A stretch of DNA of 8,582 nt from Myxococcales bacterium (GTDB lineage Bacteria; Myxococcota_A; Polyangia; Fen-1088). Position 1 is the first letter of the stretch; each line of letters starts with the position of its first letter. The stretch spans positions 762-9,343 of the forward strand of contig PMZX01000330.1 in NCBI GenBank assembly GCA_003170035.1. Reading direction: 5' to 3'. The notes below the pieces were generated by a model, which was given only the letters and a program-made list of their open reading frames with translations, was not told the DNA's origin and did not search any database. Shown piece by piece: positions 1 to 7,710 of this stretch. The translations under genes and the position numbers were made by a program.

Positions 1-1014
<1,014 letters not shown>

Positions 1015-1023
1015 TACCGCCTG

Positions 1024-1098
1024 TGGAGAACTCGTAGCTGGTTGACCTAGAATTGGGTTGACAACGTAGTTCGTACGGCGAAATATATAGCACAGCAT
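1024..1098 (+). promoter_or_regulatory. Candidate promoter/operator region of the marR-led efflux operon
   Basis: This spacer is clearly more AT-rich than its flanks. Two promoter readings are possible. One pairs TGGAGA (1024-1029) with TAGAAT (1048-1053), 18 bp apart. The other uses a perfect TTGACA (1058-1063) with the AT-run AAATATATA (1081-1089), where the best -10 register is unclear: spacing is 17 for AAATAT and 20 for TATATA. GGTTGAC occurs twice (1040-1046 and 1056-1062), 16 bp apart. Two short dyads overlap these elements: GTTG-A-CAAC (1057-1065) and CGTA-N5-TACG (1065-1077). This is where an autoregulating MarR dimer would be expected to bind. The sequence elements are seen directly; their function is inferred. 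Confidence 0.5.
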
Positions 1099-1596
1099 AT
1101 GTTAGCAAAGCAAGTACCTATCGGGCTGTTGATGGCTTCGGTGCGACGGCGGCAGCGCCAGGCTGTGGAGATGCGGGTGCGCGATCTGCAGCTCTCGAAC
1201 CAGCAGTTCTGGCTGCTGGTGGCGTTGGTGGAATGTCAGGGGGAGTCGCTCGCCGAGATCCTGGCTGCCTTGCCCATGGACCAGCCTACGGCGTCGCGGG
1301 TGCTGGCCGCCCTGAGCCGGCGCAAGCTGGTTCGCCTGGACAGCGACCCCATTGACCGCCGGCGCCGCCGGATGGTGCTGACGCCTCGGGGTCATCAGTT
1401 CGCCGCGCGCTGCCTGGTGGTGGCAGCGCAGGTTCGCGGGGCTGCGGTGGCGCATTTTTCCTCGGAAGAGATCGCCACCCTACGCGGCTGGCTCCGTCGG
1501 ATGGTGGACAATCTCGATGAACTGGACCGCCTTTCACCGCCCGATCCGTCAAGACCCAAGAAGGGCCTGGCCACTGGGCAGCAGGGTGATCGATAG
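1099..1596 (+). CDS. MarR-family winged-helix transcriptional regulator
   Basis: A cytoplasmic dimeric repressor-type protein of 165 residues, a usual size for MarR. The winged helix spans roughly residues 33-98. DQPTASRVLAALSRR (61-75) is the recognition-helix region, and a basic wing (79-93, with five consecutive Arg) leads into LTPRG (94-98), matching the family D-x-R...LT-x-x-G pattern. Helices at both ends should form the dimer interface. MarR proteins usually repress their own operon and release DNA on binding phenolic or other small ligands; the ligand here is not deducible. No good SD precedes the ATG at 1099, so translation may be leaderless, or start at the internal ATG 1132, which also lacks an SD. 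The gene lies 16 bp upstream of the adaptor gene and very probably heads the operon. Confidence 0.88.
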   Translation: MLAKQVPIGLLMASVRRRQRQAVEMRVRDLQLSNQQFWLLVALVECQGESLAEILAALPMDQPTASRVLAALSRRKLVRLDSDPIDRRRRRMVLTPRGHQFAARCLVVAAQVRGAAVAHFSSEEIATLRGWLRRMVDNLDELDRLSPPDPSRPKKGLATGQQGDR

Positions 1597-1600
1597 TGTG

Positions 1601-1606
1601 CGGGAG
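1601..1606 (+). promoter_or_regulatory. Ribosome binding site that fixes the adaptor start
   Basis: CGGGAG ends six bases before the ATG at 1613. The in-frame ATG at 1607 directly abuts this site and the longer ORF from 1517 lies inside marR, so 1613 is the sensible start. Confidence 0.65.
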
Positions 1607-1612
1607 ATGCGC

Positions 1613-2938
1613 ATGAGTTGGCTCAAATCGACGAAGTTCTGGGGCATGCTGGTGCTGGCGCTGGCGCTGGCCGGGGGCACGGCCTATCTGCTGAAACGGC
1701 GATCGGCGAAGCCCAAGGTACAGTGGGAGACCACGGCGGTTGACCGTGGCCGCATCACCGCACGGGTCACCGCCACCGGGACGCTGTCAGCGCTGGTCAC
1801 CGTGCAGGTCGGCAGTCAAGTGTCCGGCTCGATCCTTAGACTCTACGCCGACTTCAACTCGACGGTGAAGAAGGGGCAGGTCATCGCCAAGATCGATCCC
1901 CGCCTGTTCCAGGCCTCACTGGAAAACGCCCGCGCCAACTATGCCCAGGCCAAGGCCGCCCTGCACAAGGACGAACTGCAGGCCACGTTCGCCGGGCGGC
2001 AGTTCCAGCGGCAGGGCAACCTGGCCAAAGAAAAGCTCATCGCTCCGTCGGATTTCGACACCGCCGAGTCCACTGCCGGAACGACATTGGCCCAGGTCGA
2101 GGCCGACCGTGCCAATGTCAAGCAGGCCATGGCGGTCTTGCACCTGGCCGAGGTGAACCTGGCCCTGACCAGCATCGTGTCGCCGACCGACGGCACGGTG
2201 ATCTCGCGCAACGTGGACGTGGGCCAGACCGTGGCCGCCTCCCTGCAGGCGCCCGTGCTGTTTGTCATCGCCGAGGATCTGCGCAAGATGCAGGTGGACA
2301 CCAGCGTGGCCGAGGCCGACGTAGGCAAGCTGCGCGCGGGCATGACGGCGACTTTCTCCGTCGACGCGTTTCCGGGCGAGTCATTCAAGGGCACGGTTCG
2401 CCAGATTCGCAACGCTGCCACGACTGTGCAGAACGTCGTCACCTACGACGCGGTCATCGACGTGGAGAACTCCGATCTCAGGCTGCGGCCTGGCATGACG
2501 GCCAACGTGACTTTCGTGTTCGCCAACAAGGACGACGTGCTGCGCGTGCCCAATGCAGCCCTCCGCTTCCGTCCCAGTGCGGACCTGGTGGATGCTCTCA
2601 AGCTGGAGATTCCGCGCGGGCGGCGTTCCAGCGGCGAGGGCGGTTCCGGCGGGGCCGCGGCGGGACCGGCCGGCCACGCGAAGAAGGGCGGTTCCGCGGA
2701 TGGCGACGAGGCACCCGACCGACGCATGGTCTGGGTGTTGCGCAACGATCGGCCCAGCCCGGTGCGCATCAAGACGGGAACTACCGACGGCAGCAAGACC
2801 GAGGCGGTGGAGGGTGAGTTGCAGATCGGGGATCTGGTCATCAGTGACGCCACTCTTCCAGCCGGGCTCAAGCCGGCCGCCACCGGGATGTTGCCCGGGG
2901 CCGGGCCGCCCGGCGGCGGCCCGCGCCGCGGGTTCTAG
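1613..2938 (+). CDS. MacA/HlyD-family periplasmic adaptor subunit
   Basis: Membrane fusion protein of 441 residues that would link the inner-membrane ABC transporter to the TolC-like channel. One N-terminal membrane anchor lies at about residues 9-27, followed by KRR. The first lipoyl half is around [11 protein letters not shown] (64-74) to GQVIAKIDP (88-96). An alpha-hairpin rich in Ala, Gln and Glu spans roughly 98-180. The second lipoyl half starts at [10 protein letters not shown] (187-196). A beta-barrel domain follows, including PGESFKGTV, and then a membrane-proximal domain. MacA is the closest type by architecture and neighbours. Residues 334-371 form a Gly/Ser/Ala/Lys-rich low-complexity stretch inside the C-terminal domain, and the extreme C-terminus is Gly/Pro-rich; both look like disordered additions. 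The start at 1613 is chosen by the SD at 1601-1606. The stop codon overlaps the SD of the next gene, indicating co-translation. Confidence 0.9.
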   Translation: MSWLKSTKFWGMLVLALALAGGTAYLLKRRSAKPKVQWETTAVDRGRITARVTATGTLSALVTVQVGSQVSGSILRLYADFNSTVKKGQVIAKIDPRLFQASLENARANYAQAKAALHKDELQATFAGRQFQRQGNLAKEKLIAPSDFDTAESTAGTTLAQVEADRANVKQAMAVLHLAEVNLALTSIVSPTDGTVISRNVDVGQTVAASLQAPVLFVIAEDLRKMQVDTSVAEADVGKLRAGMTATFSVDAFPGESFKGTVRQIRNAATTVQNVVTYDAVIDVENSDLRLRPGMTANVTFVFANKDDVLRVPNAALRFRPSADLVDALKLEIPRGRRSSGEGGSGGAAAGPAGHAKKGGSADGDEAPDRRMVWVLRNDRPSPVRIKTGTTDGSKTEAVEGELQIGDLVISDATLPAGLKPAATGMLPGAGPPGGGPRRGF

Positions 2939-2941
2939 GAG
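2937..2941 (+). promoter_or_regulatory. Ribosome binding site of the ATPase gene
   Basis: AGGAG overlaps the adaptor stop codon and lies five bases before the ATG at 2947. The in-frame GTG at 2941 overlaps this site, so it is an unlikely start. Confidence 0.65.
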
Positions 2942-2946
2942 TGCAG

Positions 2947-3687
2947 ATGGGCAAGCCCCTTATCGAGACCAGCAAGGTCAGCAAGGTGTACCGGATGGGC
3001 GACGTGGAGGTCCACGCCCTGCGCGAGGTCTCGCTGACCATCAGCGAGGGCGAGTCCGTGGCGGTGATGGGGCCGTCGGGCTCGGGCAAGTCCACCCTGA
3101 TGAACATCCTGGGGTGCCTCGACCGTCCCAGCTCGGGGGGCTACTGGTTGGCAGGCGAGGAGGTGTCGCAGCTCGACCGCAACGCCCTGGCCCGAATGCG
3201 CAACCGTACCCTGGGTTTCGTGTTTCAAAGCTTCAACCTGCTGTCGCGCACCAGCGCGCTGGAGAACGTCGAGCTTCCCCTGCTGTACGCCGGGGTGTCG
3301 GCGCGCGAGCGCCACACCCGCGCGCGCGAGGCCTTGACGCGGGTCGGGCTGGGCGAGCGCATGCACCACCACCCCAATCAGATGTCGGGCGGGCAACAGC
3401 AGCGGGTGGCGGTGGCGCGGGCCCTGGTCACCCGGCCGCGCCTGATCGTGGCCGACGAACCCACCGGCAACCTGGATTCGCGCACCAGCATCGAGATCAT
3501 GGCGCTGTTCCAGGAACTGGGCCGAAGCGGCATCACGCTTCTTCTCGTCACTCACGAGTCGGACATCGCCCGCTATGCCTCGCGCGTGGTGGTCATGCAC
3601 GACGGCCGCGTGCAGTCCGACGAGCAGCAGACGCCGCTGCAGGCCGAGCTCGGGCCGGCCCCCGCCGGCGCGGAGGTTTCGCCGTGA
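2947..3687 (+). CDS. MacB-type ABC transporter ATP-binding subunit
   Basis: A cytoplasmic ATPase of 246 residues, the normal length for a stand-alone LolD/MacB-type nucleotide-binding domain. Every hallmark is present: Walker [10 protein letters not shown] (42-50), Q-loop Gln at about 94 in VFQSFNLL, signature [15 protein letters not shown] (146-160), Walker B LIVADEP with Glu171, D-loop region GNLDS, and switch His203 in LLLVTHE. It should dimerise and drive mechanotransmission through the FtsX-fold permease encoded next, not substrate transport through the membrane itself. In E. coli MacB this domain is fused to the permease; here it is a separate gene whose TGA overlaps the permease GTG. 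LolD of lipoprotein export is related, but the adaptor and TolC neighbours argue for an efflux role. Confidence 0.93.
   Translation: MGKPLIETSKVSKVYRMGDVEVHALREVSLTISEGESVAVMGPSGSGKSTLMNILGCLDRPSSGGYWLAGEEVSQLDRNALARMRNRTLGFVFQSFNLLSRTSALENVELPLLYAGVSARERHTRAREALTRVGLGERMHHHPNQMSGGQQQRVAVARALVTRPRLIVADEPTGNLDSRTSIEIMALFQELGRSGITLLLVTHESDIARYASRVVVMHDGRVQSDEQQTPLQAELGPAPAGAEVSP
3671..3676 (+). promoter_or_regulatory. Ribosome binding site of the permease gene
   Basis: CGGAGG lies seven bases before the GTG at 3684. It supports that GTG as the real start over the much longer open frame that begins far upstream inside the adaptor gene. Confidence 0.65.
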
Positions 3688-4913
3688 GTTGGTTGCAGGT
3701 GTTGCGGGTCGCTGTGCGGGCGCTTCTGCGCAACAAGATGCGCTCGTTCCTCACCACCCTGGGCGTGATCATCGGCGTGTCAGCGGTGATTGCCATGGTC
3801 GCCATCGGCGAGGGTGCCAAGGCGCGCGTCGAAGAGTCTTTCGCCTCGATGGGCTCGAACCTGCTGGTGGTGCTGTCCGGCACCACCACAGCCTCGGGCG
3901 CCCACGGGGGCTTCGGCAGCATGCCCACCCTGACCTGGGACGATCTCAAGGCCATGCGCAGCGAGGCCAGCGCGGTCCGCTATGCCAGCCCCCAGCTTCG
4001 CAGCACCCAGCAGGTGATCAGCGACGACCAGAACTGGGCCACATCGATCAACGGGGTTTCGCCCGAGTATTTCCCCATGCGTTCGTGGTCCGCCGCGATG
4101 GGCAGCCTCATCACTCAGTCGGATATCGAAGCCGGCAGCAAGGTGGTGGTGCTGGGCCAGACCGTGGTGGACAAGCTGTACGGCTCCAACGCCGATCCAA
4201 CCGGACACTCGGTGCGCATAATGAAGATTCCCTTCCAGATCATCGGTGTGTTGGCGCGCAAGGGGCAGTCGGCAACGGGGCAAGACTACGATGACGCCGT
4301 ATTTGTCCCGTATACGACCTTCCGGGCCAAGATCCAGGGCGGCCTGCAGAAGTTCATCGCGGGTTCGATCATGGTCGGTGCAGCATCGGGCGACGCCACC
4401 GTCCGTGCGCAGAGCCAGATCACCAACCTGCTGCGCGATCGCCACCACATTGCGCTGGGCGCGGACGACGATTTCAGCATTCGCAACCTGGCCGAGATGG
4501 CCAACGCCCAGCAAGAGGGCGTCAAGACCCTGACCACCCTGCTGGCCAGCATCGCCGCGGTGTCGCTGATCGTGGGCGGCATCGGAATCATGAACATCAT
4601 GCTCGTCAGCGTCACCGAGCGCACGCGCGAGATCGGCATCCGCATGGCTGTGGGTGCGCGGCCGCGCGACGTGCTGTCGCAGTTCCTGGTCGAGGCGCTC
4701 GCGCTGTCGAGTGCAGGAGGCATCATCGGTATCTTGCTCGGGCTGCTGGCCGCCAACCGATTGGCGGCCAACTTTGGCTGGCCTATTCTGATCAGGTACG
4801 ACATCATCGCGATCGCCGTGGGATTCTCCGGCCTGGTCGGGGTGGTCTTCGGGCTCTACCCGGCGCAGAAGGCCTCCCGCCTCGACCCCATCGACGCCCT
4901 GAGGTACGAATGA
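3684..4913 (+). CDS. MacB/FtsX-family ABC transporter permease
   Basis: Inner-membrane subunit of 409 residues with the MacB layout. A short amphipathic N-terminus leads to TM1 (about 22-42, within the family-typical [21 protein letters not shown]). A periplasmic MacB-PCD-like domain spans about 45-280. The C-terminal FtsX domain has TM2 (about 285-306, [15 protein letters not shown]), the coupling segment [17 protein letters not shown]3 (about 335-358) and TM4 (about 373-395). It ends in [18 protein letters not shown], a hallmark tail of the family. It starts with GTG in a GTGA overlap with the ATPase stop and ends in an ATGA overlap with the TolC-like gene, so the three should be translationally coupled. 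In MacB the periplasmic domain moves substrate from the periplasm into the adaptor/TolC conduit. Likely substrates are macrolide-like drugs, peptides or siderophores by family, but the sequence does not identify one. Confidence 0.93.
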   Translation: MSWLQVLRVAVRALLRNKMRSFLTTLGVIIGVSAVIAMVAIGEGAKARVEESFASMGSNLLVVLSGTTTASGAHGGFGSMPTLTWDDLKAMRSEASAVRYASPQLRSTQQVISDDQNWATSINGVSPEYFPMRSWSAAMGSLITQSDIEAGSKVVVLGQTVVDKLYGSNADPTGHSVRIMKIPFQIIGVLARKGQSATGQDYDDAVFVPYTTFRAKIQGGLQKFIAGSIMVGAASGDATVRAQSQITNLLRDRHHIALGADDDFSIRNLAEMANAQQEGVKTLTTLLASIAAVSLIVGGIGIMNIMLVSVTERTREIGIRMAVGARPRDVLSQFLVEALALSSAGGIIGILLGLLAANRLAANFGWPILIRYDIIAIAVGFSGLVGVVFGLYPAQKASRLDPIDALRYE

Positions 4914-6262
4914 AACGCCTTCTCGCTTTTCCCGTCGTGTTTAGTCTCGTCGCAAGCCCTGCCACCGGACAGCAGGGACGCGTGTTGACTCTCGACCAGG
5001 CCCTGCGTGCAGCGCGTGCCAATCACCCCCAGCTTCAGGTTGCGCACGCGCAGAGCGAGGTGGCCGACGCCCGCGCCTACGAGAGCCGAGCCGCATTGCT
5101 GCCGCAAGTGAACGGCACGGGCTCGTACCAGCGCACGACAAACAATTATCCGTCCGGCATCGGCTCGGCCGCGACGAGCACGGCCATCGGCACAGGCACC
5201 AGCACCACCACCAGCATCGGGACGACCGGATCGACGCACGGGAGCTTTGACACCAGCAACTACTTCCGCTTTGGCGTGACCGCAAGCCAGCTCATCTACG
5301 ATTTCGGCCAGACCACAGGCAGGTGGAACGCGGCCAAGACCAACGCGCGTTCTCAATTGGATAGCGAGACGCGCTCACTGCAGCAGATCTCGTTCAACCT
5401 CCGCGCCGCCTACTACAGTGCGGCCGCGACCTATGCCCTGGTCAAGGTGGCGCAGGATGGGCTGACCAACCAGGAGGCCCACCTGGTGCAAGCCCAGGGT
5501 TTCGTGCGGGCGGGCACGCAGCCGGAGATTGCGCTGGCCCAGGCGCTCACCAACCGGGCCACGGCGCGGGTGCAGCTCATCACGGCGCAGAACGGACATG
5601 ACGTGGCCAAGGCCCAGCTCAACCAGGCCATGGGTGTCGAGGGCCCCATCGACTATGAGGTGGAGGTTCCCCCGATCGAGCCGGTGGCGGACGAGGACAA
5701 GAACACGGATGAACTTCTGACCCTGGCATTGAAAGCGCGCCCTGACCTGCAGGCGCTGGACGACCAAATTCGAGCGCAGGAATACACCGTCGGTGCGACC
5801 AGAGGCGGCTATTATCCGGCGCTGAACGCGAGCACCGCACTGACCGATGCGGGGCCGGCAGTCGACAACCTGGCGTGGAACTGGTACGGGATGTTGTCGT
5901 TGAGCTGGCCGATCTTCGGTGGCGGCATCACCGAACAACAGGTGCGCGAGGCGCGCGCCACGGCGAGCGTGCTGCGGGGTCAGTACGAGATCCAGCGTCA
6001 GCAGATCCGCCTGGACCTGGAGCAGGCGCGCCTGGCGGTGCGAGCGGCCAAGGCGAGTGAGGAGGCCACCCACGAGGCGGCGGTCAACGCCCGCGAGCAG
6101 CTTCGTCTGGCCGAGGGGCGCTACCAGGCCGGCGTGGGCAACATGATCGAGCTGGGGGATTCGCAGGTGGTCATGACCACAGCCTCGGCGCAAGAGGTGC
6201 AGGCGCACTTCAATCTCGCCACCGCCCGCGCCCAGCTCCTGCTGGCGCTCGGTCAACCTTGA
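4910..6262 (+). CDS. TolC-family outer membrane efflux protein
   Basis: Precursor of 450 residues, of usual TolC/OEP size, forming a trimeric outer-membrane and periplasmic channel. The N-terminus is a signal peptide (MKRLL, hydrophobic 5-17, probable cleavage after ATG at residue 20). Two OEP repeats follow, each with long Ala/Gln/Arg-rich helices: the first includes [18 protein letters not shown] and LIYDFGQT, the second [24 protein letters not shown] and [17 protein letters not shown]. These are recurrent family patterns. Residues 83-112 are a Gly/Ser/Thr-rich stretch, placed where the first strand-loop-strand of the beta-barrel should be, so it is probably an enlarged extracellular loop. 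GAGG-type SD (4901-4904) is inside the permease gene, and the ATG overlaps the permease stop. This gene completes the tripartite pump. Alternative: a general-purpose TolC, but operon position suggests dedication. Confidence 0.92.
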   Translation: MKRLLAFPVVFSLVASPATGQQGRVLTLDQALRAARANHPQLQVAHAQSEVADARAYESRAALLPQVNGTGSYQRTTNNYPSGIGSAATSTAIGTGTSTTTSIGTTGSTHGSFDTSNYFRFGVTASQLIYDFGQTTGRWNAAKTNARSQLDSETRSLQQISFNLRAAYYSAAATYALVKVAQDGLTNQEAHLVQAQGFVRAGTQPEIALAQALTNRATARVQLITAQNGHDVAKAQLNQAMGVEGPIDYEVEVPPIEPVADEDKNTDELLTLALKARPDLQALDDQIRAQEYTVGATRGGYYPALNASTALTDAGPAVDNLAWNWYGMLSLSWPIFGGGITEQQVREARATASVLRGQYEIQRQQIRLDLEQARLAVRAAKASEEATHEAAVNAREQLRLAEGRYQAGVGNMIELGDSQVVMTTASAQEVQAHFNLATARAQLLLALGQP

Positions 6263-6271
6263 GGTACGTCC

Positions 6272-6802
6272 ATGAGCACTCCTTTTGACGAAACGCTTTC
6301 GTTCATCTTCGGTCGGCGCAGTATCCGCGCGTATCAGGACGCTCTTGTGTCCGATGAGGTGGTGACTGAGCTTCTGCGCGCAGCCATGGCGGCGCCGTCT
6401 GCGGCAGCGAAGGATCCTTGGCGCTTCGTGGTCGTGCGCAAGCGGGCCACCTTGAATCTGCTCGCCGATGCGCTGCGCCACGGCAGGATGCTGGCGCACG
6501 CGCCGGTCGGCATCGCGGTGTGCGGCGATCTCGCCGCCGCTCACGCGGGCGAGCTGAGCTATCTACTGCAGGATTGTTCGGCTGCCATTGAGAACTTGCT
6601 GCTCGCCGCGCATGCCTTGGGCCTGGGCGCGTGCTGGTTGGGTGTGCACCCACGCCCGAGCCGCATCGACTCCCTCACCAAGATTCTGCGGTTGCCTGAG
6701 AAGATCCTGCCCGTGTCCTGCATCGCCCTGGGCTGGCCCGCCGAAACGCAGCCAGCGCGCACGCGCTTTTCGGCCGCGTACGTGCACGACGAGTCCTGGT
6801 GA
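6272..6802 (+). CDS. Small nitroreductase-family flavoprotein
   Basis: A 176-residue cytoplasmic protein of the FMN-dependent nitroreductase superfamily, at the short end of its size range. FMN-contact motifs are visible: RRSIRAY (15-21), APSA (41-44) followed by PWRFVVV (49-55), and LGLGACWLGV (about 116-125). It lacks a recognisable ferredoxin domain, so an NAD(P)H-dependent homodimer is expected. Family members reduce nitroaromatics, quinones, flavins or enones; the substrate is unknown here. A GAGG SD at 6261-6264 lies seven bases before the ATG and the gap after the tolC-like stop is nine bases, so it very likely belongs to the MarR-controlled operon. An enzyme that modifies the exported or inducing compound would fit that setting, but this is inference. 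Confidence 0.87.
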   Translation: MSTPFDETLSFIFGRRSIRAYQDALVSDEVVTELLRAAMAAPSAAAKDPWRFVVVRKRATLNLLADALRHGRMLAHAPVGIAVCGDLAAAHAGELSYLLQDCSAAIENLLLAAHALGLGACWLGVHPRPSRIDSLTKILRLPEKILPVSCIALGWPAETQPARTRFSAAYVHDESW

Positions 6803-6808
6803 GGTCCC

Positions 6809-6827
6809 CATCGCAGCAACCGCGATG
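6809..6827 (+). terminator. Short inverted repeat, possible weak terminator or operator
   Basis: CATCGC and GCGATG form a perfect 6-bp stem around a 7-base loop (6815-6821), followed by only three T. It lies directly after the nitroreductase stop. It is too short and its T-run too poor to be a convincing intrinsic terminator. It also abuts the extended -10-like element of the next gene, so it could be an operator instead, or chance. Confidence 0.3.
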
Positions 6828-6828
6828 T

Positions 6829-6844
6829 TTGGTACTATGGGCGC
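6829..6844 (+). promoter_or_regulatory. Candidate extended -10 promoter for the motor gene pair
   Basis: TG-G-TACTAT (TG at 6830-6831, hexamer at 6833-6838) matches the extended -10 pattern. The predicted transcription start, about seven bases past the hexamer, falls at 6844-6845, the A of the next ATG. No convincing -35 or SD is seen; only a GGG at 6839-6841, too close to the ATG. A leaderless transcript would result if this promoter is real. Confidence 0.4.
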
Positions 6845-7699
6845 ATGACCAACACAATGCTCGCGGGGCTGTCCCTGATCGATACCACGGGTCTTGCAAT
6901 CCTGGCGACGACGGTCACCATGCTCGTGCTCGGCATCGTGGCGAACCTCTGGCTGCGGGTTCGCTACGCCGGCCTGGAGAAGGACCTTCGCCGCTCTCGC
7001 GGTACTGAGGCGACGTTCTCGCACCCGGTGCTCAACCGCATCGTCCTCGACGCAAGCGAGGTGGCGCAACTCTCGCGCGAGCCGAACCTTCAGGCGGTGA
7101 TCGAAGACCGGTTCCATTCCGATCTCAAGCCGATGCTGTTTGCCGAGCGCTTCGTCCGCTCGGCCACCGGATTGGTCATCATCCTGGGGCTGCTGGGAAC
7201 CTTCTACGGGCTGACACTGTCGATCGGAAGAATCGTTCATCTGGTCTCGGCAGAGACCGGCGCCGGCACCGACGCCGCGCTTGGGGTCAGCCAGGGCTTG
7301 ACCAATGCCCTGTCAGGGATGGCGGTGGCATTCTCCAATTCCCTGGTCGGTGTCCTGTCCGCCGTCATCCTCACCATAATCGGCGTCCTGTCCAACGTCT
7401 CGGACCGGCGCACCGCGGTGATGATACAGATCGAAACCTATCTCGACCGAATCTGCGCGCAGGCTGGCGGCGCGCTGGAGCCAGGCCTGGCAGGCTTCGG
7501 CGACTCGGTGGCACGCCTCGATGGCGCAGTCGCGCGCTTCGAGGCCGCGCTGCAGTCGTTTTCGAGCACGACCCGGGACTTTCACGAGTTCAACGCGCAC
7601 CTCAAGGACAACGTGCAGCGGCTCAGTCTGACCTTTGCTGACCTGAGCGACTCGATGAAGGCGCAATTCGGCGCGACCATCCCCGGTCGCAAGCTGTGA
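6845..7699 (+). CDS. MotA/TolQ/ExbB-like proton-channel subunit
   Basis: Inner-membrane protein of 284 residues with a TolQ/ZorA-like three-helix plan: TM1 about 16-37, a cytoplasmic loop of some 65-70 residues, TM2 about 107-128 with GLLGTFYGLTLS (115-126), a short periplasmic loop, and TM3 about 158-183 with GLTNALSGMAVAFSNSLVG (151-169). The GLLGTF-x-G and G-M-x-x-A-F motifs line the ion path in this superfamily. A C-terminal tail of about 100 residues looks largely helical and amphipathic, with regularly spaced Leu/Phe. In the family, five A subunits surround two B subunits and ion flow rotates or tilts the complex. The next gene encodes the matching B subunit 11 bp downstream. No flagellar, Tol or Ton gene is nearby. 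MotA normally has four helices and ZorA of Zorya defence a much longer tail, so neither name is justified. Its job is unknown. Confidence 0.8.
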   Translation: MTNTMLAGLSLIDTTGLAILATTVTMLVLGIVANLWLRVRYAGLEKDLRRSRGTEATFSHPVLNRIVLDASEVAQLSREPNLQAVIEDRFHSDLKPMLFAERFVRSATGLVIILGLLGTFYGLTLSIGRIVHLVSAETGAGTDAALGVSQGLTNALSGMAVAFSNSLVGVLSAVILTIIGVLSNVSDRRTAVMIQIETYLDRICAQAGGALEPGLAGFGDSVARLDGAVARFEAALQSFSSTTRDFHEFNAHLKDNVQRLSLTFADLSDSMKAQFGATIPGRKL

Positions 7700-7710
7700 A
7701 GGGAAGTCCC

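Noticed and set aside
1015..1040. Intrinsic terminator after the topoisomerase gene
   Set aside because: No GC-rich hairpin followed by a T-run is visible.
1517..1612. N-terminal extension of the adaptor overlapping marR
   Set aside because: The segment is not membrane- or signal-like, overlaps the regulator gene, and the SD at 1601-1606 fits the ATG at 1613.
2935..3600. 221-codon minus-strand frame opposite the ATPase gene
   Set aside because: Shadow of the ATPase coding sequence, without recognisable motifs.
2553..3683. In-frame upstream extension of the permease gene that would give a 786-residue protein
   Set aside because: The extra part overlaps the adaptor and ATPase genes out of frame and is Arg/Pro/Ala-rich with no domain. 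The GTG at 3684 has a good SD and aligns with the family start.
5375..6544. 389-codon open frame on the minus strand across the tolC-like and nitroreductase genes
   Set aside because: It is antisense to two clear family members and its translation (His/Arg/Gln-rich, no domain) is typical of a GC-rich shadow frame.
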